A stretch of 23,875 nt of DNA from Promethearchaeota archaeon (GTDB lineage: Archaea > Asgardarchaeota > Lokiarchaeia > Sigynarchaeales > SOKP01). The DNA is taken from positions 1-23,875 of the forward strand of contig JAEOTJ010000347.1 of the NCBI GenBank assembly GCA_016839905.1, given 5' to 3'. The notes under the pieces were generated by a model. It had not been told where the DNA came from. It saw nothing but the letters and a program-made list of their open reading frames with translations, and did not search any database. This document shows, in pieces, positions 1 to 7,268 of the stretch (position 1 is the stretch's first letter; each line of letters begins with the position of its first letter). The position numbers and the translations under genes were made by a program.

Positions 1-104
1 CAAAGACTGATAGCTTGTGGGAGAAAAAAATGATAATTCTAAGAGTTTATATGATATAAATCTAAATTTTTACAAAATAAGTAAAAGAAAAAAAAATGGG
101 TTAT

Positions 105-117
105 CACCTAAAAGGTG
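105..117. repeat. short inverted repeat (possible terminator hairpin)
   Basis: CACCT and AGGTG flank an AAA loop, and a T-rich run starts about 20 nt downstream on the + strand. It could terminate a transcript entering from the left or be a small operator before the transporter gene. The rest of 1-200 shows no convincing gene. One frame is open from the window edge and stops at 31-33, which could be the tail of an upstream gene but is too short to judge. Confidence 0.3.
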
Positions 118-200
118 TTAATGCCTAAATTTAATAATTTTTTTTATTTTTAATCTATTAAGTTTCACTCTTTACAAATTTATAGTTAAAATAATGTACT

Positions 201-1523
201 ATGCAAAATAAATCATCAATTATTTATATTATTGTAGCAAATCTTCTATGGAGTCTCATACCAGTTATAGTTCTTAATTTATTCAATGAGATTTCAATCA
301 TTACGATAATATTTTTAAGATTTTTTGTATCTGGCATTTTACTTTTTTGTATTGCTCTTATATTGATACATTATAATAATCGCTACACCTCAAATGATAA
401 GATTTTCCTAAGACAATCATTACAATTCACTCAATTCAAAAATGAGACGTTTTTCAATTTAAAAAATATAATTTATTTCTCAATTTTAGGTTTCGTTGGT
501 ATAATCCTCCATATATTAGGATATTTTCTAACATTAAAAACCACATCAATCGCCTTTGCAATGATTGGGTTTCAGGTTAGTATCATAATGGTGGCACTTT
601 ATGATCATGGTTCTAAATCCGAAAGGTTAGATTTCTTTAAAATCTTGTATCTCATTCTCTTGATGTTTTCAATATGGATAATTATTATTATAGAATTACA
701 ACAGTCATCTCAAGGTCTTGTTAATATAACTCTAGTAGGTTTTTCATACATTGCTCTCTTTAGTTGTTGCTTGGCTTTCTTTCACATAGTTGTTAGGAAG
801 GACCATTATCATGAAGAAGAAATCTTAATAATTAATAGAAATCAGAATTATAAGATAATCCGATTGATATTGAAAACCTCATTGACATTTATTCTGGGAG
901 TCTTTTTGATGATTCCTTTATTGTTATTTATCCTTATATTCCCCATTAAAGGAGATTTATCCATTGAGGTTGAGCAGTTTTTTATCGAGCTTCCAAGAAT
1001 GATTCAGGTTCTGTTTAGGTGGGAAATAATTTTTTTAATTTTATTTTCTACAATCACTCCCTTTATGCTGATCTTCTTGGCGGGGGTTAATTGGAGCACA
1101 TATAATTTAACATTTAGTCAATGGGCAAGCATTTTAACAATAATCGAACCTTTTGGGGCATTATTTTTTGGAGTTCTTTTTATGAAGGAATCTTTTCCTA
1201 TAGAATTTTTAATAATCGTGTTATTCATTTTAGCGATCTCCATTTTATTTAGATATGCCCATGAAACCAGGAATAAAATAAACGCTTTCATTATTTTAAA
1301 ACTAAAACAGAGCTTCTTAAAAAATACGGCAGTTAAATTATTAAAAATTGAGGGTATTACCAGTGTGGATTCATTAGTAGGATCTCATGATCTATTATTG
1401 AATGTAAAAACAAACTCTATTAAAAGTTTTTATTTTTTAATGAATAATACAATAAGAAAGATTAATGGAGTTTCTGAAATTAAAATACTTTTTATTAACG
1501 AAATTAATAAAATAGATAACTAA
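201..1523 (+). CDS. DMT/EamA-family transporter with C-terminal RAM (Lrp/AsnC ligand-binding) domain
   Basis: Residues 1 to about 351 form ten predicted membrane helices (roughly 6-26, 32-57, 89-113, 116-134, 147-165, 174-197, 222-247, 275-295, 303-325, 333-351). They have the EamA look: an ANLLW start in helix 1, and a helix 9 motif IIEPFGALFFG followed by KE. This is the drug/metabolite transporter superfamily, which mostly moves amino acids and other small metabolites. Residues about 360-433 are not part of that fold. They have the pattern of a RAM domain, including GSHDLLLNV, which matches GDYDVLAEI in the next gene and GDCGLLIKV in the Lrp-type regulator near 19300. EamA proteins normally place both termini in the cytoplasm, so the RAM domain would sense an internal ligand. 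A TATA-like ATTTATA lies about 20 nt upstream. The gene leads a probable three-gene operon. The family calls are firm; the substrate is unknown. Confidence 0.85.
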   Translation: MQNKSSIIYIIVANLLWSLIPVIVLNLFNEISIITIIFLRFFVSGILLFCIALILIHYNNRYTSNDKIFLRQSLQFTQFKNETFFNLKNIIYFSILGFVGIILHILGYFLTLKTTSIAFAMIGFQVSIIMVALYDHGSKSERLDFFKILYLILLMFSIWIIIIIELQQSSQGLVNITLVGFSYIALFSCCLAFFHIVVRKDHYHEEEILIINRNQNYKIIRLILKTSLTFILGVFLMIPLLLFILIFPIKGDLSIEVEQFFIELPRMIQVLFRWEIIFLILFSTITPFMLIFLAGVNWSTYNLTFSQWASILTIIEPFGALFFGVLFMKESFPIEFLIIVLFILAISILFRYAHETRNKINAFIILKLKQSFLKNTAVKLLKIEGITSVDSLVGSHDLLLNVKTNSIKSFYFLMNNTIRKINGVSEIKILFINEINKIDN

Positions 1524-1550
1524 GAATTAAAAAAAATTAGAGATGATGAT

Positions 1551-1793
1551 ATGATTAAAGCGGTAATGTTTTGTAAAATCGAACATAAGTCATTATTAAG
1601 GGTTTTGGAAGAGTTAAAGAATATCCCAGAAATTAAAAAACTCTTTTCATTAACTGGAGATTATGACGTGCTTGCTGAAATAGAAGTCGAATCCTCAGAG
1701 GATTTATATGAGTCATTCATTAATAAGATTGATCCTATTGAGGGTATTTTAAATACAAATACTCATATTATAATGAAATCTTGGGTTAAATAA
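1551..1793 (+). CDS. stand-alone RAM domain protein (Lrp/AsnC ligand-binding domain, no HTH)
   Basis: This 80-residue protein is a complete RAM (regulation of amino-acid metabolism) domain: a βαββαβ pattern, a central GDYDVLAEI motif at about residues 36-44, and a closing strand with THIIM. It lacks the N-terminal winged helix of full Lrp/AsnC regulators. Proteins of this kind are known in archaea and bacteria, assemble as dimers or larger rings, and bind amino acids or modulate partner proteins. It starts 27 nt after the transporter stop and ends 23 nt before the next gene, so the three are probably co-transcribed. Since the transporter carries the same domain at its C-terminus, mixed assembly of the two is a reasonable inference but is not shown by the sequence. 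Confidence 0.85.
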   Translation: MIKAVMFCKIEHKSLLRVLEELKNIPEIKKLFSLTGDYDVLAEIEVESSEDLYESFINKIDPIEGILNTNTHIIMKSWVK

Positions 1794-1816
1794 TCACAAA
1801 ATTTAAAATTAGAAGC

Positions 1817-2623
1817 ATGAATCGTCAAAACAATATTATTTTGTGTTCAACGTTCCACGATCCTCAATTTACTCTTAAGAATTTATTAATTTCTACCATA
1901 CCAACAATAAAAAAGTTATTTTTAAAGTCAATTGTATGTTGTACACCTGCTACAGGGAAAGAAGTTGGAGATTTTCTAACTAATAATGGTATTGATGTTG
2001 TATATAGCCCAGAAATGGCTCAGCTCGATACGTATAGGTTTGCAATTAAAACAGCTTTAGAGTATATTAAAGAACCTAAAATTCAGAGATTATTTTATAT
2101 AGATTTTGATAGATTAATTCATTGGGTTAATGTTTATCCTGAAGAACTTGAGAAAATATTTGAGAATAATACAAATGTTGATTACTTACATATTGGTCGT
2201 TCTAATCGAGCGTTTAAAACTCATCCGGAGACTCAAAAAGATACAGAAATAATCGTTAATGAATTGGGTTCCAGGATATTAGGCTTAACAGAAACGCATG
2301 ATCTCATTTCTGTTTGTTACTTAATTAGTAAAGAATTAGGAGAAAAAATCCTCAAATTGAAAAATCCAACTGATACAGGTTTTTATGGATCGTGGCCAAT
2401 TTATTTCTGGAATTGGACAGCACCCTCTTTAAAGTGTTATTTACAAGTGGAGGGGCTAGAATGGGAAACCCCGGATCGATTTAAAAAGGAGATAGATATG
2501 ATTGGACGTGATGAGTGGTTAAAAAAGTTCCAATCCCCGATAGAATGGAAAAAACGAGTTGAATTTTTATACAATTGTTTGATTGAATTTGCTCAATTAA
2601 CGGAATTTAAGTTTAAACAATAA
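1817..2623 (+). CDS. putative GT-A-like glycosyltransferase
   Basis: The 268-residue soluble protein starts with a β-strand followed by a helix-rich region. It has an acidic motif YIDFDR at residues 94-99, in the place where GT-A nucleotide-sugar transferases carry the metal-binding DxD. The order (N-terminal strand, NNGIDVVYSP segment, DxD strand, then a long C-terminal part) resembles small GT-A enzymes. There is no signal peptide or membrane helix. Aromatic-rich stretches (WPIYFWNW at about 194-201) may shape an acceptor site. It is the last gene of the run that begins with the transporter, with a 23-nt gap before it. The fold assignment rests on the DxD and general layout, so a different nucleotidyl-diphosphosugar-like function is possible. 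The substrate is unknown. Confidence 0.5.
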   Translation: MNRQNNIILCSTFHDPQFTLKNLLISTIPTIKKLFLKSIVCCTPATGKEVGDFLTNNGIDVVYSPEMAQLDTYRFAIKTALEYIKEPKIQRLFYIDFDRLIHWVNVYPEELEKIFENNTNVDYLHIGRSNRAFKTHPETQKDTEIIVNELGSRILGLTETHDLISVCYLISKELGEKILKLKNPTDTGFYGSWPIYFWNWTAPSLKCYLQVEGLEWETPDRFKKEIDMIGRDEWLKKFQSPIEWKKRVEFLYNCLIEFAQLTEFKFKQ

Positions 2624-2649
2624 TTCTAAAAGATACAGGTAAAAATACT

Positions 2650-4227
2650 TTACCAAACAAGATTTTCTATAATTTGAATTGCTTTATCAGCAACCTTTTT
2701 ATTTAAAACTTTATTCATTCGTAAATTATTAATAGCATGCTCAAGATGCGTGTCTAGATTCTTTAAATTCATTAAATTTGTTTTATCCCCCTCCGCTTCG
2801 ACCAGATCTATCATCGGATTATACTTATTCATTAAATCTTCGAGTTTCTTTCTAAAACTTGCCTTTATTTTTGTATTTACGATTTTCCCTTTTTCAATCA
2901 AAATGGGAAGAACGGGGGCTCTTAGAGTATTTATATTATTATTAGGATCAACAAAATAGAAGATAAATATTGGAATCCCTACGACTACATTTTGAGTTCT
3001 TAATTCGATTGAATAATCCTTGAAAAACGCTTGAACATTATTTAATTCTCCATCCTTAACGCTTTCAATATTATTCAAACAAGATTGCTTTTCTTGTCTT
3101 ATTTGAACAACGATATCCTCGGCACTTGCTAAATCTTTACTAAGTGTGCCATGTTTTAAGTCAATTTCTCTTTTAATCTCGGCGATCTTGCGTTCTTGTT
3201 CTGAAATTTTCTTATTATGAAGGCTATCAATGTCATTTTTTTCACGATCTAAATTCTTATGTAATTGATTTATTTCCGTTCTATATCTACTAATTGAGTT
3301 TCCTAATTCCGTGTATTTCAGATTAATATCTTTAATTGCTTCATCTAGTAAAAATAAATCCTTTTGTTTGATTGCTTGGTTTATGCGTTCAACAACAATT
3401 TTAATTGCATTAAGTCCATTTATAAATTCCCCCGTTTTATCATTAATTTTATATTTTCCTGTTTTTATGAGTTCTTCAGGAGAATTATGAAGTTCTCTTT
3501 CATTTTCCTCTTGCAATTCCTTGGTTAACATTGCTAATTGTTTCTCTTCATCTGTAGTATCAATAGTCGTCCCTTTTATTTTTTCAACATCTTGGGCACC
3601 CTTCTTAAGCCAATTATCAACGATATTTGAAATGCTTTGCATGTAATTCTCAAGCAATTTAACATCTTTTAAGGAAACAAAATCATAAATTTCTTGAATA
3701 ATCTTAACTTGATTAACGCTTTTAGCAATAGGAGCTCCTTCTAATATGAAATAAGACTCTCCAAAATTATTTATATCATATTGATTTAACAAGAAATTTT
3801 TAAAATAACTAATTTCATTATTATTGAATAGAGCTTCTTGTAATACCATACTTCTTTTAAAATTTTTTGTCTTTTTTAAGTAAGTACTATTATATGCTTG
3901 TAATGATGCTAGAAATGAGATTGGATCACTTCCCTTTATTACATTGCCCGGAGGTGGGGGTATTTGACTAAATTGACCAACATTTAGTTTTTCCTGCTTG
4001 TTTAATAAATAGCTACAAGCACACGCCCGGGAATCATTTAATGGAATCAATCTAACTGGCCAAAAGCAATTTGCAATTCGATTAACTTTTCCCAATTTGT
4101 TAAGACTCTTACCATATATTCTAATTACTTCTACTAAAGCCATTGCCATTTCGTTTAGTAAAGCGGCCTTAGATCTTGGAGGAATGGACTCCCCTAGATT
4201 AATCAAGTAAGGAATAACACTATCCAT
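2650..4227 (-). CDS. large coiled-coil protein of unknown function
   Basis: I do not recognise a named family for this 525-residue protein. The N-terminal third (about 1-205) looks globular and helical, with a Cys-containing segment (residues 54, 69, 71) and a proline-rich loop at 90-93. Residues about 225-248 and 270-395 are strongly charged heptad-like helices, predicted to be long coiled coil. A C-terminal β-containing module (about 411-450, with VVGIPIFIFYFVDP) precedes a helical tail. There is no signal peptide; the hydrophobic stretch near 414-425 is too short and strand-like to be a confident membrane helix. Upstream on the minus strand a TATA-like TTTATTTATA lies about 45 nt before the ATG. 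It points away from the HEPN/MNT pair and towards the glycosyltransferase operon. The layout suggests a scaffold or SMC-like structural role, but there is no Walker motif. Confidence 0.75.
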   Translation of the reverse strand: MDSVIPYLINLGESIPPRSKAALLNEMAMALVEVIRIYGKSLNKLGKVNRIANCFWPVRLIPLNDSRACACSYLLNKQEKLNVGQFSQIPPPPGNVIKGSDPISFLASLQAYNSTYLKKTKNFKRSMVLQEALFNNNEISYFKNFLLNQYDINNFGESYFILEGAPIAKSVNQVKIIQEIYDFVSLKDVKLLENYMQSISNIVDNWLKKGAQDVEKIKGTTIDTTDEEKQLAMLTKELQEENERELHNSPEELIKTGKYKINDKTGEFINGLNAIKIVVERINQAIKQKDLFLLDEAIKDINLKYTELGNSISRYRTEINQLHKNLDREKNDIDSLHNKKISEQERKIAEIKREIDLKHGTLSKDLASAEDIVVQIRQEKQSCLNNIESVKDGELNNVQAFFKDYSIELRTQNVVVGIPIFIFYFVDPNNNINTLRAPVLPILIEKGKIVNTKIKASFRKKLEDLMNKYNPMIDLVEAEGDKTNLMNLKNLDTHLEHAINNLRMNKVLNKKVADKAIQIIENLVW

Positions 4228-4427
4228 TTTTAAATCACCAAATTAAGCCATATAAATTGCAATTAAAAAGGTATAAATAAACATTTTTTTTTGAAATTTC
4301 TATAGTAATAGTTATTTATCAAATCATTTGAATCTTGCTTATTATATTAAATTTAATCAATATTCATAAATCATACATAACAATAAAATTAATAGAGGTA
4401 GATTATAACTATAATATTATAGAGACT

Positions 4428-4832
4428 ATGTCAAATAATGAAAAATATGCAAACCTTTGGTTTTCACAAGCGAAATATGACTTAAAAGCTGCAGACAATA
4501 GTATGTCAAATGAAAACCATGAATGGGCTTGTTTTCAAGCACATCAATCTGCAGAAAAAGCATTAAAGGCATTTCTCTTTTTAAATAGAAAAAGGAATGT
4601 CTTTACCCATTCTATAAAGAAACTTATTGAAAAATGCAGTGAATTTTCAGATCAATTCTTATTAATAAAAGAAGCTAGAATATTAGATCAATATTATATC
4701 CCCACAAGATATCCAAATGGACTTCTTGATGAAATCCCTCATGAATTTTATGAGATAGAGGACGCAAAAATATGCCTAAATCATGCTCGCAAAATAATCA
4801 AATTAGTTGGAAATCTATTAAAAAAAGATTAA
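4428..4832 (+). CDS. HEPN domain protein (partner of MNT nucleotidyltransferase)
   Basis: The 134-residue all-helical protein matches the HEPN family. It begins with NNEKYANLWFSQAKYDLKAA, has a helix-2 motif ACFQAHQSAEKALKAFL, then FTHSIKKL, and ends with the typical YIPTRYPNG followed by an ARKII helix. An upstream in-frame ATG at 4335 would add 31 residues unlike any HEPN protein, so the ATG at 4428 was chosen; a TATA-like stretch lies just before it. HEPN proteins of this group occur beside MNT nucleotidyltransferases as two-gene toxin-antitoxin-like modules. In the well-studied type the HEPN part is an RNase and the MNT part adenylylates it. The classic Rx4-6HxY catalytic motif of that type is not evident here; the nearest candidate is RNVFTH. 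RNase activity is therefore uncertain. Confidence 0.85.
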   Translation: MSNNEKYANLWFSQAKYDLKAADNSMSNENHEWACFQAHQSAEKALKAFLFLNRKRNVFTHSIKKLIEKCSEFSDQFLLIKEARILDQYYIPTRYPNGLLDEIPHEFYEIEDAKICLNHARKIIKLVGNLLKKD

Positions 4833-5116
4833 ATTCTTTTATTAAAGATATTACAACATTCTATCAAATTGATAAGATTATTTTATTTGGGAGTTTCGCA
4901 AGAGGAGATTATCACGAGAATAGTGATATAGATTTAATTATAGTGGGTAATTTTAAGGAAAAATTCTTCGATAGAATTGGAAAAATCTTAGAATATATAC
5001 CAGATGATTTGGAAATAGAACTTTTGGTATATACTATTGAAGAATTTAAAAATATGAAGAAAAATGAAAATCCTTTCCTTTTAAATTGTCTCTCAGAAGG
5101 AATTAATTTAATTTAA
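4772..5116 (+). CDS. MNT-type minimal nucleotidyltransferase
   Basis: The 114-residue protein carries the signature of the polymerase-β nucleotidyltransferase superfamily: GSFARGD at about residues 40-46 followed by SDIDL at about 51-55. The two Asp residues of the DxD bind metal, and a third acidic residue is expected in the strand containing ELLVY (about 84-88). Its start overlaps the end of the HEPN gene by 61 nt in another frame. No later ATG, GTG or TTG fits before the conserved region, so the overlap appears real and points to coupled translation. In characterised HEPN/MNT pairs this protein neutralises the HEPN partner by transferring AMP to it. That role is inferred here from pairing and motif. 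Confidence 0.88.
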   Translation: MPKSCSQNNQISWKSIKKRLNSFIKDITTFYQIDKIILFGSFARGDYHENSDIDLIIVGNFKEKFFDRIGKILEYIPDDLEIELLVYTIEEFKNMKKNENPFLLNCLSEGINLI

Positions 5117-5189
5117 ATGATTTTTGTTTTTACTTCATAAAATAATTGAGAATGAATATAAAAAAAAATGTTGAAAGGAAATTATTAAA

Positions 5190-5852
5190 ATGTCCGTTTT
5201 ATGGATGATCAGAATAAGTCTGATAACAATTTTGGTAGTATATCTAATTATTTATCGCCATATCCTCAAACATAAGAAAAAATATTCCAATTTATTGGAG
5301 AATAAAAAAATAAACCTATTTTTCGTTGTAATATATCATTTTCTTTGTTATTTGCCTGTAATCTTGCCTTCAGATTCAAATATTATTCCTAAACCATTAT
5401 TCTTTTGTAAAATTGAAAATGTTATCTACTACTTAATAGTGGGAGGAGGTATGTGCTTATTTGGGTTCTTTGTTTTTATAGAAGCCTTAAAAATGCGAAA
5501 AGTTGCTGGATCACAAGATATAGAAGGAATATTATTAACTAATAGAGTTTATTCTCTCTGTCGGCATCCTATTTACTTCGGAATTTCTATGATGTGTCTT
5601 GGACTTCCTTTAATTCTTATCATTAATTTTGATGGATTATTAGTATTTCCGATAATATTATTGATAAATATCTTAATGGGAAAAAATGAAGAAGTATATG
5701 ATTTTAGAATGCGTTTTAAAGATGATTATCCGGAATATAAAAACTTGACTAGTTTATTTGGATCTAAACTACTTTGGTCCATTATAGTGTTATTATTCTT
5801 CTATCCAATAATACTATTAATTCTTTTCACTCTTGGAAGCCTGTTAATATAA
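5190..5852 (+). CDS. ICMT/PEMT-type membrane methyltransferase-like protein
   Basis: The 220-residue protein has about five to six membrane helices (near 8-24, 40-60, 78-100, 130-145, 148-165, 195-218). Its cofactor-binding core is typical of the isoprenylcysteine carboxyl methyltransferase / phospholipid methyltransferase family: SLCRHPIYFG (RHP at 125-127), then EE at 167-168 and FKDDYPEYK. In this family the RHP and EE residues bind S-adenosylmethionine and the acceptor is a lipid or lipidated substrate in the membrane. An AGGA-type ribosome-binding site lies about 11 nt before the ATG. It stands alone between the HEPN/MNT pair and a convergent HAD gene. The acceptor cannot be deduced; relatives act on prenyl-cysteine, phospholipids or small thiols. 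Confidence 0.75.
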   Translation: MSVLWMIRISLITILVVYLIIYRHILKHKKKYSNLLENKKINLFFVVIYHFLCYLPVILPSDSNIIPKPLFFCKIENVIYYLIVGGGMCLFGFFVFIEALKMRKVAGSQDIEGILLTNRVYSLCRHPIYFGISMMCLGLPLILIINFDGLLVFPIILLINILMGKNEEVYDFRMRFKDDYPEYKNLTSLFGSKLLWSIIVLLFFYPIILLILFTLGSLLI

Positions 5853-5943
5853 TTCCAATGAATATTGATATTTTTTTTTATTCAGATCATATTTTTCTTT
5901 CATTTTTTTAATTCTATAATAATTTTTAATGATTTCAATTATT

Positions 5944-6474
5944 CTAAATTAAAGTAAGCCATTTTTTTGAACTATCAATCGAGATTAAAGAAATATTTAA
6001 TCCTAAAGAACCTGCGATTTCTTGTACCCTTGGAAAATAATCTGTAATATCATCAAATATTTTAAAAATAAAGTTCTTTTTTAAATTCTCATCTGAAAGC
6101 TCTTGATTAAACTTACCGATAAGGATTTCTTGAATTTGTTTTACTTTCCACTCAAAGTATTCTTTCGATGTATGAGATAACTCTGCAGGATAATAGATTA
6201 TTTGAAATGGCTTTATTTTTTTTAGTGGCATTAAGTGCATTTCTGTAAGCTCACTGAATTCGCGTTCTTGTCTTCCAGTTAAAAAAAAAATAGATACTGC
6301 GTTTTTACAATATTTTTCATAATATTCCATAAATTCAGGAAATAATGAGACATATTTGCCCTTTTCAAGTGTATCTTTAATTACTTTTTCTCTTGGCATG
6401 CTGTTATCATCAAGGTTCGGAAAAACAGCAGGCAATATGCAGTCATCTATGTCAAATATATAAATTTCTTTCAT
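5944..6474 (-). CDS. HAD-superfamily hydrolase
   Basis: The 176-residue protein shows all HAD motifs. Motif I is FDIDDCIL, with nucleophile Asp8 and acid/base Asp10. Motif II is FFLTGR, with Thr66. A lysine in the 110-112 segment serves as motif III. Motif IV is IFDDITDYF, with Asp141 and Asp142. The segment between motifs I and II is helical and mid-sized (about 50 residues), consistent with a small C1-type cap. HAD enzymes of this build are mostly phosphatases; the substrate cannot be named. The gene is divergent from the glycosylase gene, sharing a 90-bp intergenic region with AT-rich promoter-like sequence. It ends convergently with the membrane methyltransferase gene. Confidence 0.8.
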   Translation of the reverse strand: MKEIYIFDIDDCILPAVFPNLDDNSMPREKVIKDTLEKGKYVSLFPEFMEYYEKYCKNAVSIFFLTGRQEREFSELTEMHLMPLKKIKPFQIIYYPAELSHTSKEYFEWKVKQIQEILIGKFNQELSDENLKKNFIFKIFDDITDYFPRVQEIAGSLGLNISLISIDSSKKWLTLI

Positions 6475-6515
6475 TAGAAGATTAATAATTCTTTTTTAAT
6501 TGCAATAGGACATTA

Positions 6516-6530
6516 AATTATATAACGTTA
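6516..6530. promoter_or_regulatory. divergent promoter region with TAACGTTA palindrome
   Basis: The 90 bp between the divergent HAD and glycosylase starts contains a TTATATAA-type TATA element overlapping the 8-bp palindrome TAACGTTA (6523-6530). It sits about 40-45 nt from both start codons, so it could serve either strand. Function is inferred from position and composition only. Confidence 0.3.
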
Positions 6531-6564
6531 AAATAATATTTTTTAAGTCTCATTAAAAAAAAAA

Positions 6565-7221
6565 ATGAACTTAAGAGACGATTCATTCGTTAAAATCATT
6601 CTGGACTGGTTTAAATTAAATAAACGCGATTTTTCATGGCGTAGGCTTGAATTAACCCCATTCCAACAATTAATCGCTGAATTAATGCTCCAAAAAACCA
6701 ATGCCAATCAAGTTGAAAAAGTATTTCCTGATTTTATTAAGGAGCATCCAGATGCAACGAGTATCGTTGAATTAAAAGAGGAGGATTTAGCACATGTATT
6801 CCAACCCCTGGGATTATTCAATCGAAGGGCTCGTGATTTAAAGAAGACCGCTCAAACCATACTTGATAATGATAATAAAATCCCAGAGGATAGGAAGGAG
6901 TTAATGAAATTGCCTGGTGTTGGCGATTATATTGCAAATGCTATTTTATGTTTTGCATATAATAAATCCGTACCAATTATGGATGCCAATGTTGGACGGG
7001 TTATCAAGAGGATTTTTGATTTTCCCGTGAAAGCGGCACCCTCAAGAGATAAAAACTTAGCAGAAAAAATGAGTACCCTGATGCCTAAAAAGAATTTTAA
7101 GGAGTTTAACTATGCGATCTTGGATTTTGCGGCGTTAATTTGCTTACCAAAAAAACCAAAATGCGGAAAATGTCCCTTAACAAATTTATGTGAATATTAT
7201 ATAAAGGAAAACGAACCTTAA
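6565..7221 (+). CDS. MIG/MutY-like HhH-GPD DNA glycosylase (probable T:G mismatch glycosylase)
   Basis: The 218-residue protein belongs to the endonuclease III/MutY superfamily. Visible are FSWRR near residue 23, AELMLQKT (38-45), the helix-hairpin-helix LPGVGDY (116-122), the catalytic Asp140 in PIMDANVGRV, and a C-terminal [4Fe-4S] loop with Cys193, 200, 203 and 209 (spacing C-x6-C-x2-C-x5-C). The position that is Lys in endonuclease III and Ser in MutY is Tyr122. This matches the archaeal MIG thymine-DNA glycosylase, whose tyrosine makes it monofunctional. The C-terminal NUDIX-like domain of bacterial MutY is missing, and the length fits MIG (about 220 residues). A cytosine-5 DNA methyltransferase starts 47 nt downstream, the setting in which MIG was first found. 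The likely job is removing thymine (or uracil) from T:G mismatches made by m5C deamination. Confidence 0.85.
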   Translation: MNLRDDSFVKIILDWFKLNKRDFSWRRLELTPFQQLIAELMLQKTNANQVEKVFPDFIKEHPDATSIVELKEEDLAHVFQPLGLFNRRARDLKKTAQTILDNDNKIPEDRKELMKLPGVGDYIANAILCFAYNKSVPIMDANVGRVIKRIFDFPVKAAPSRDKNLAEKMSTLMPKKNFKEFNYAILDFAALICLPKKPKCGKCPLTNLCEYYIKENEP

Positions 7222-7268
7222 TATTTACCAATAAAAGGTATAATAAAATTAATATATAAAAATAATCG

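Noticed and set aside
4335..4427. 31-codon extension of the HEPN gene to an upstream ATG
   Set aside because: The added residues are hydrophobic/AT-driven and do not match HEPN proteins; ATG 4428 gives the usual family start and has TATA-like sequence just before it.
6565..7221. Classical MutY adenine glycosylase
   Set aside because: Tyr122 replaces the MutY serine, the C-terminal NUDIX-like domain is missing, and the neighbour is a cytosine methyltransferase; a MIG-type enzyme fits better.
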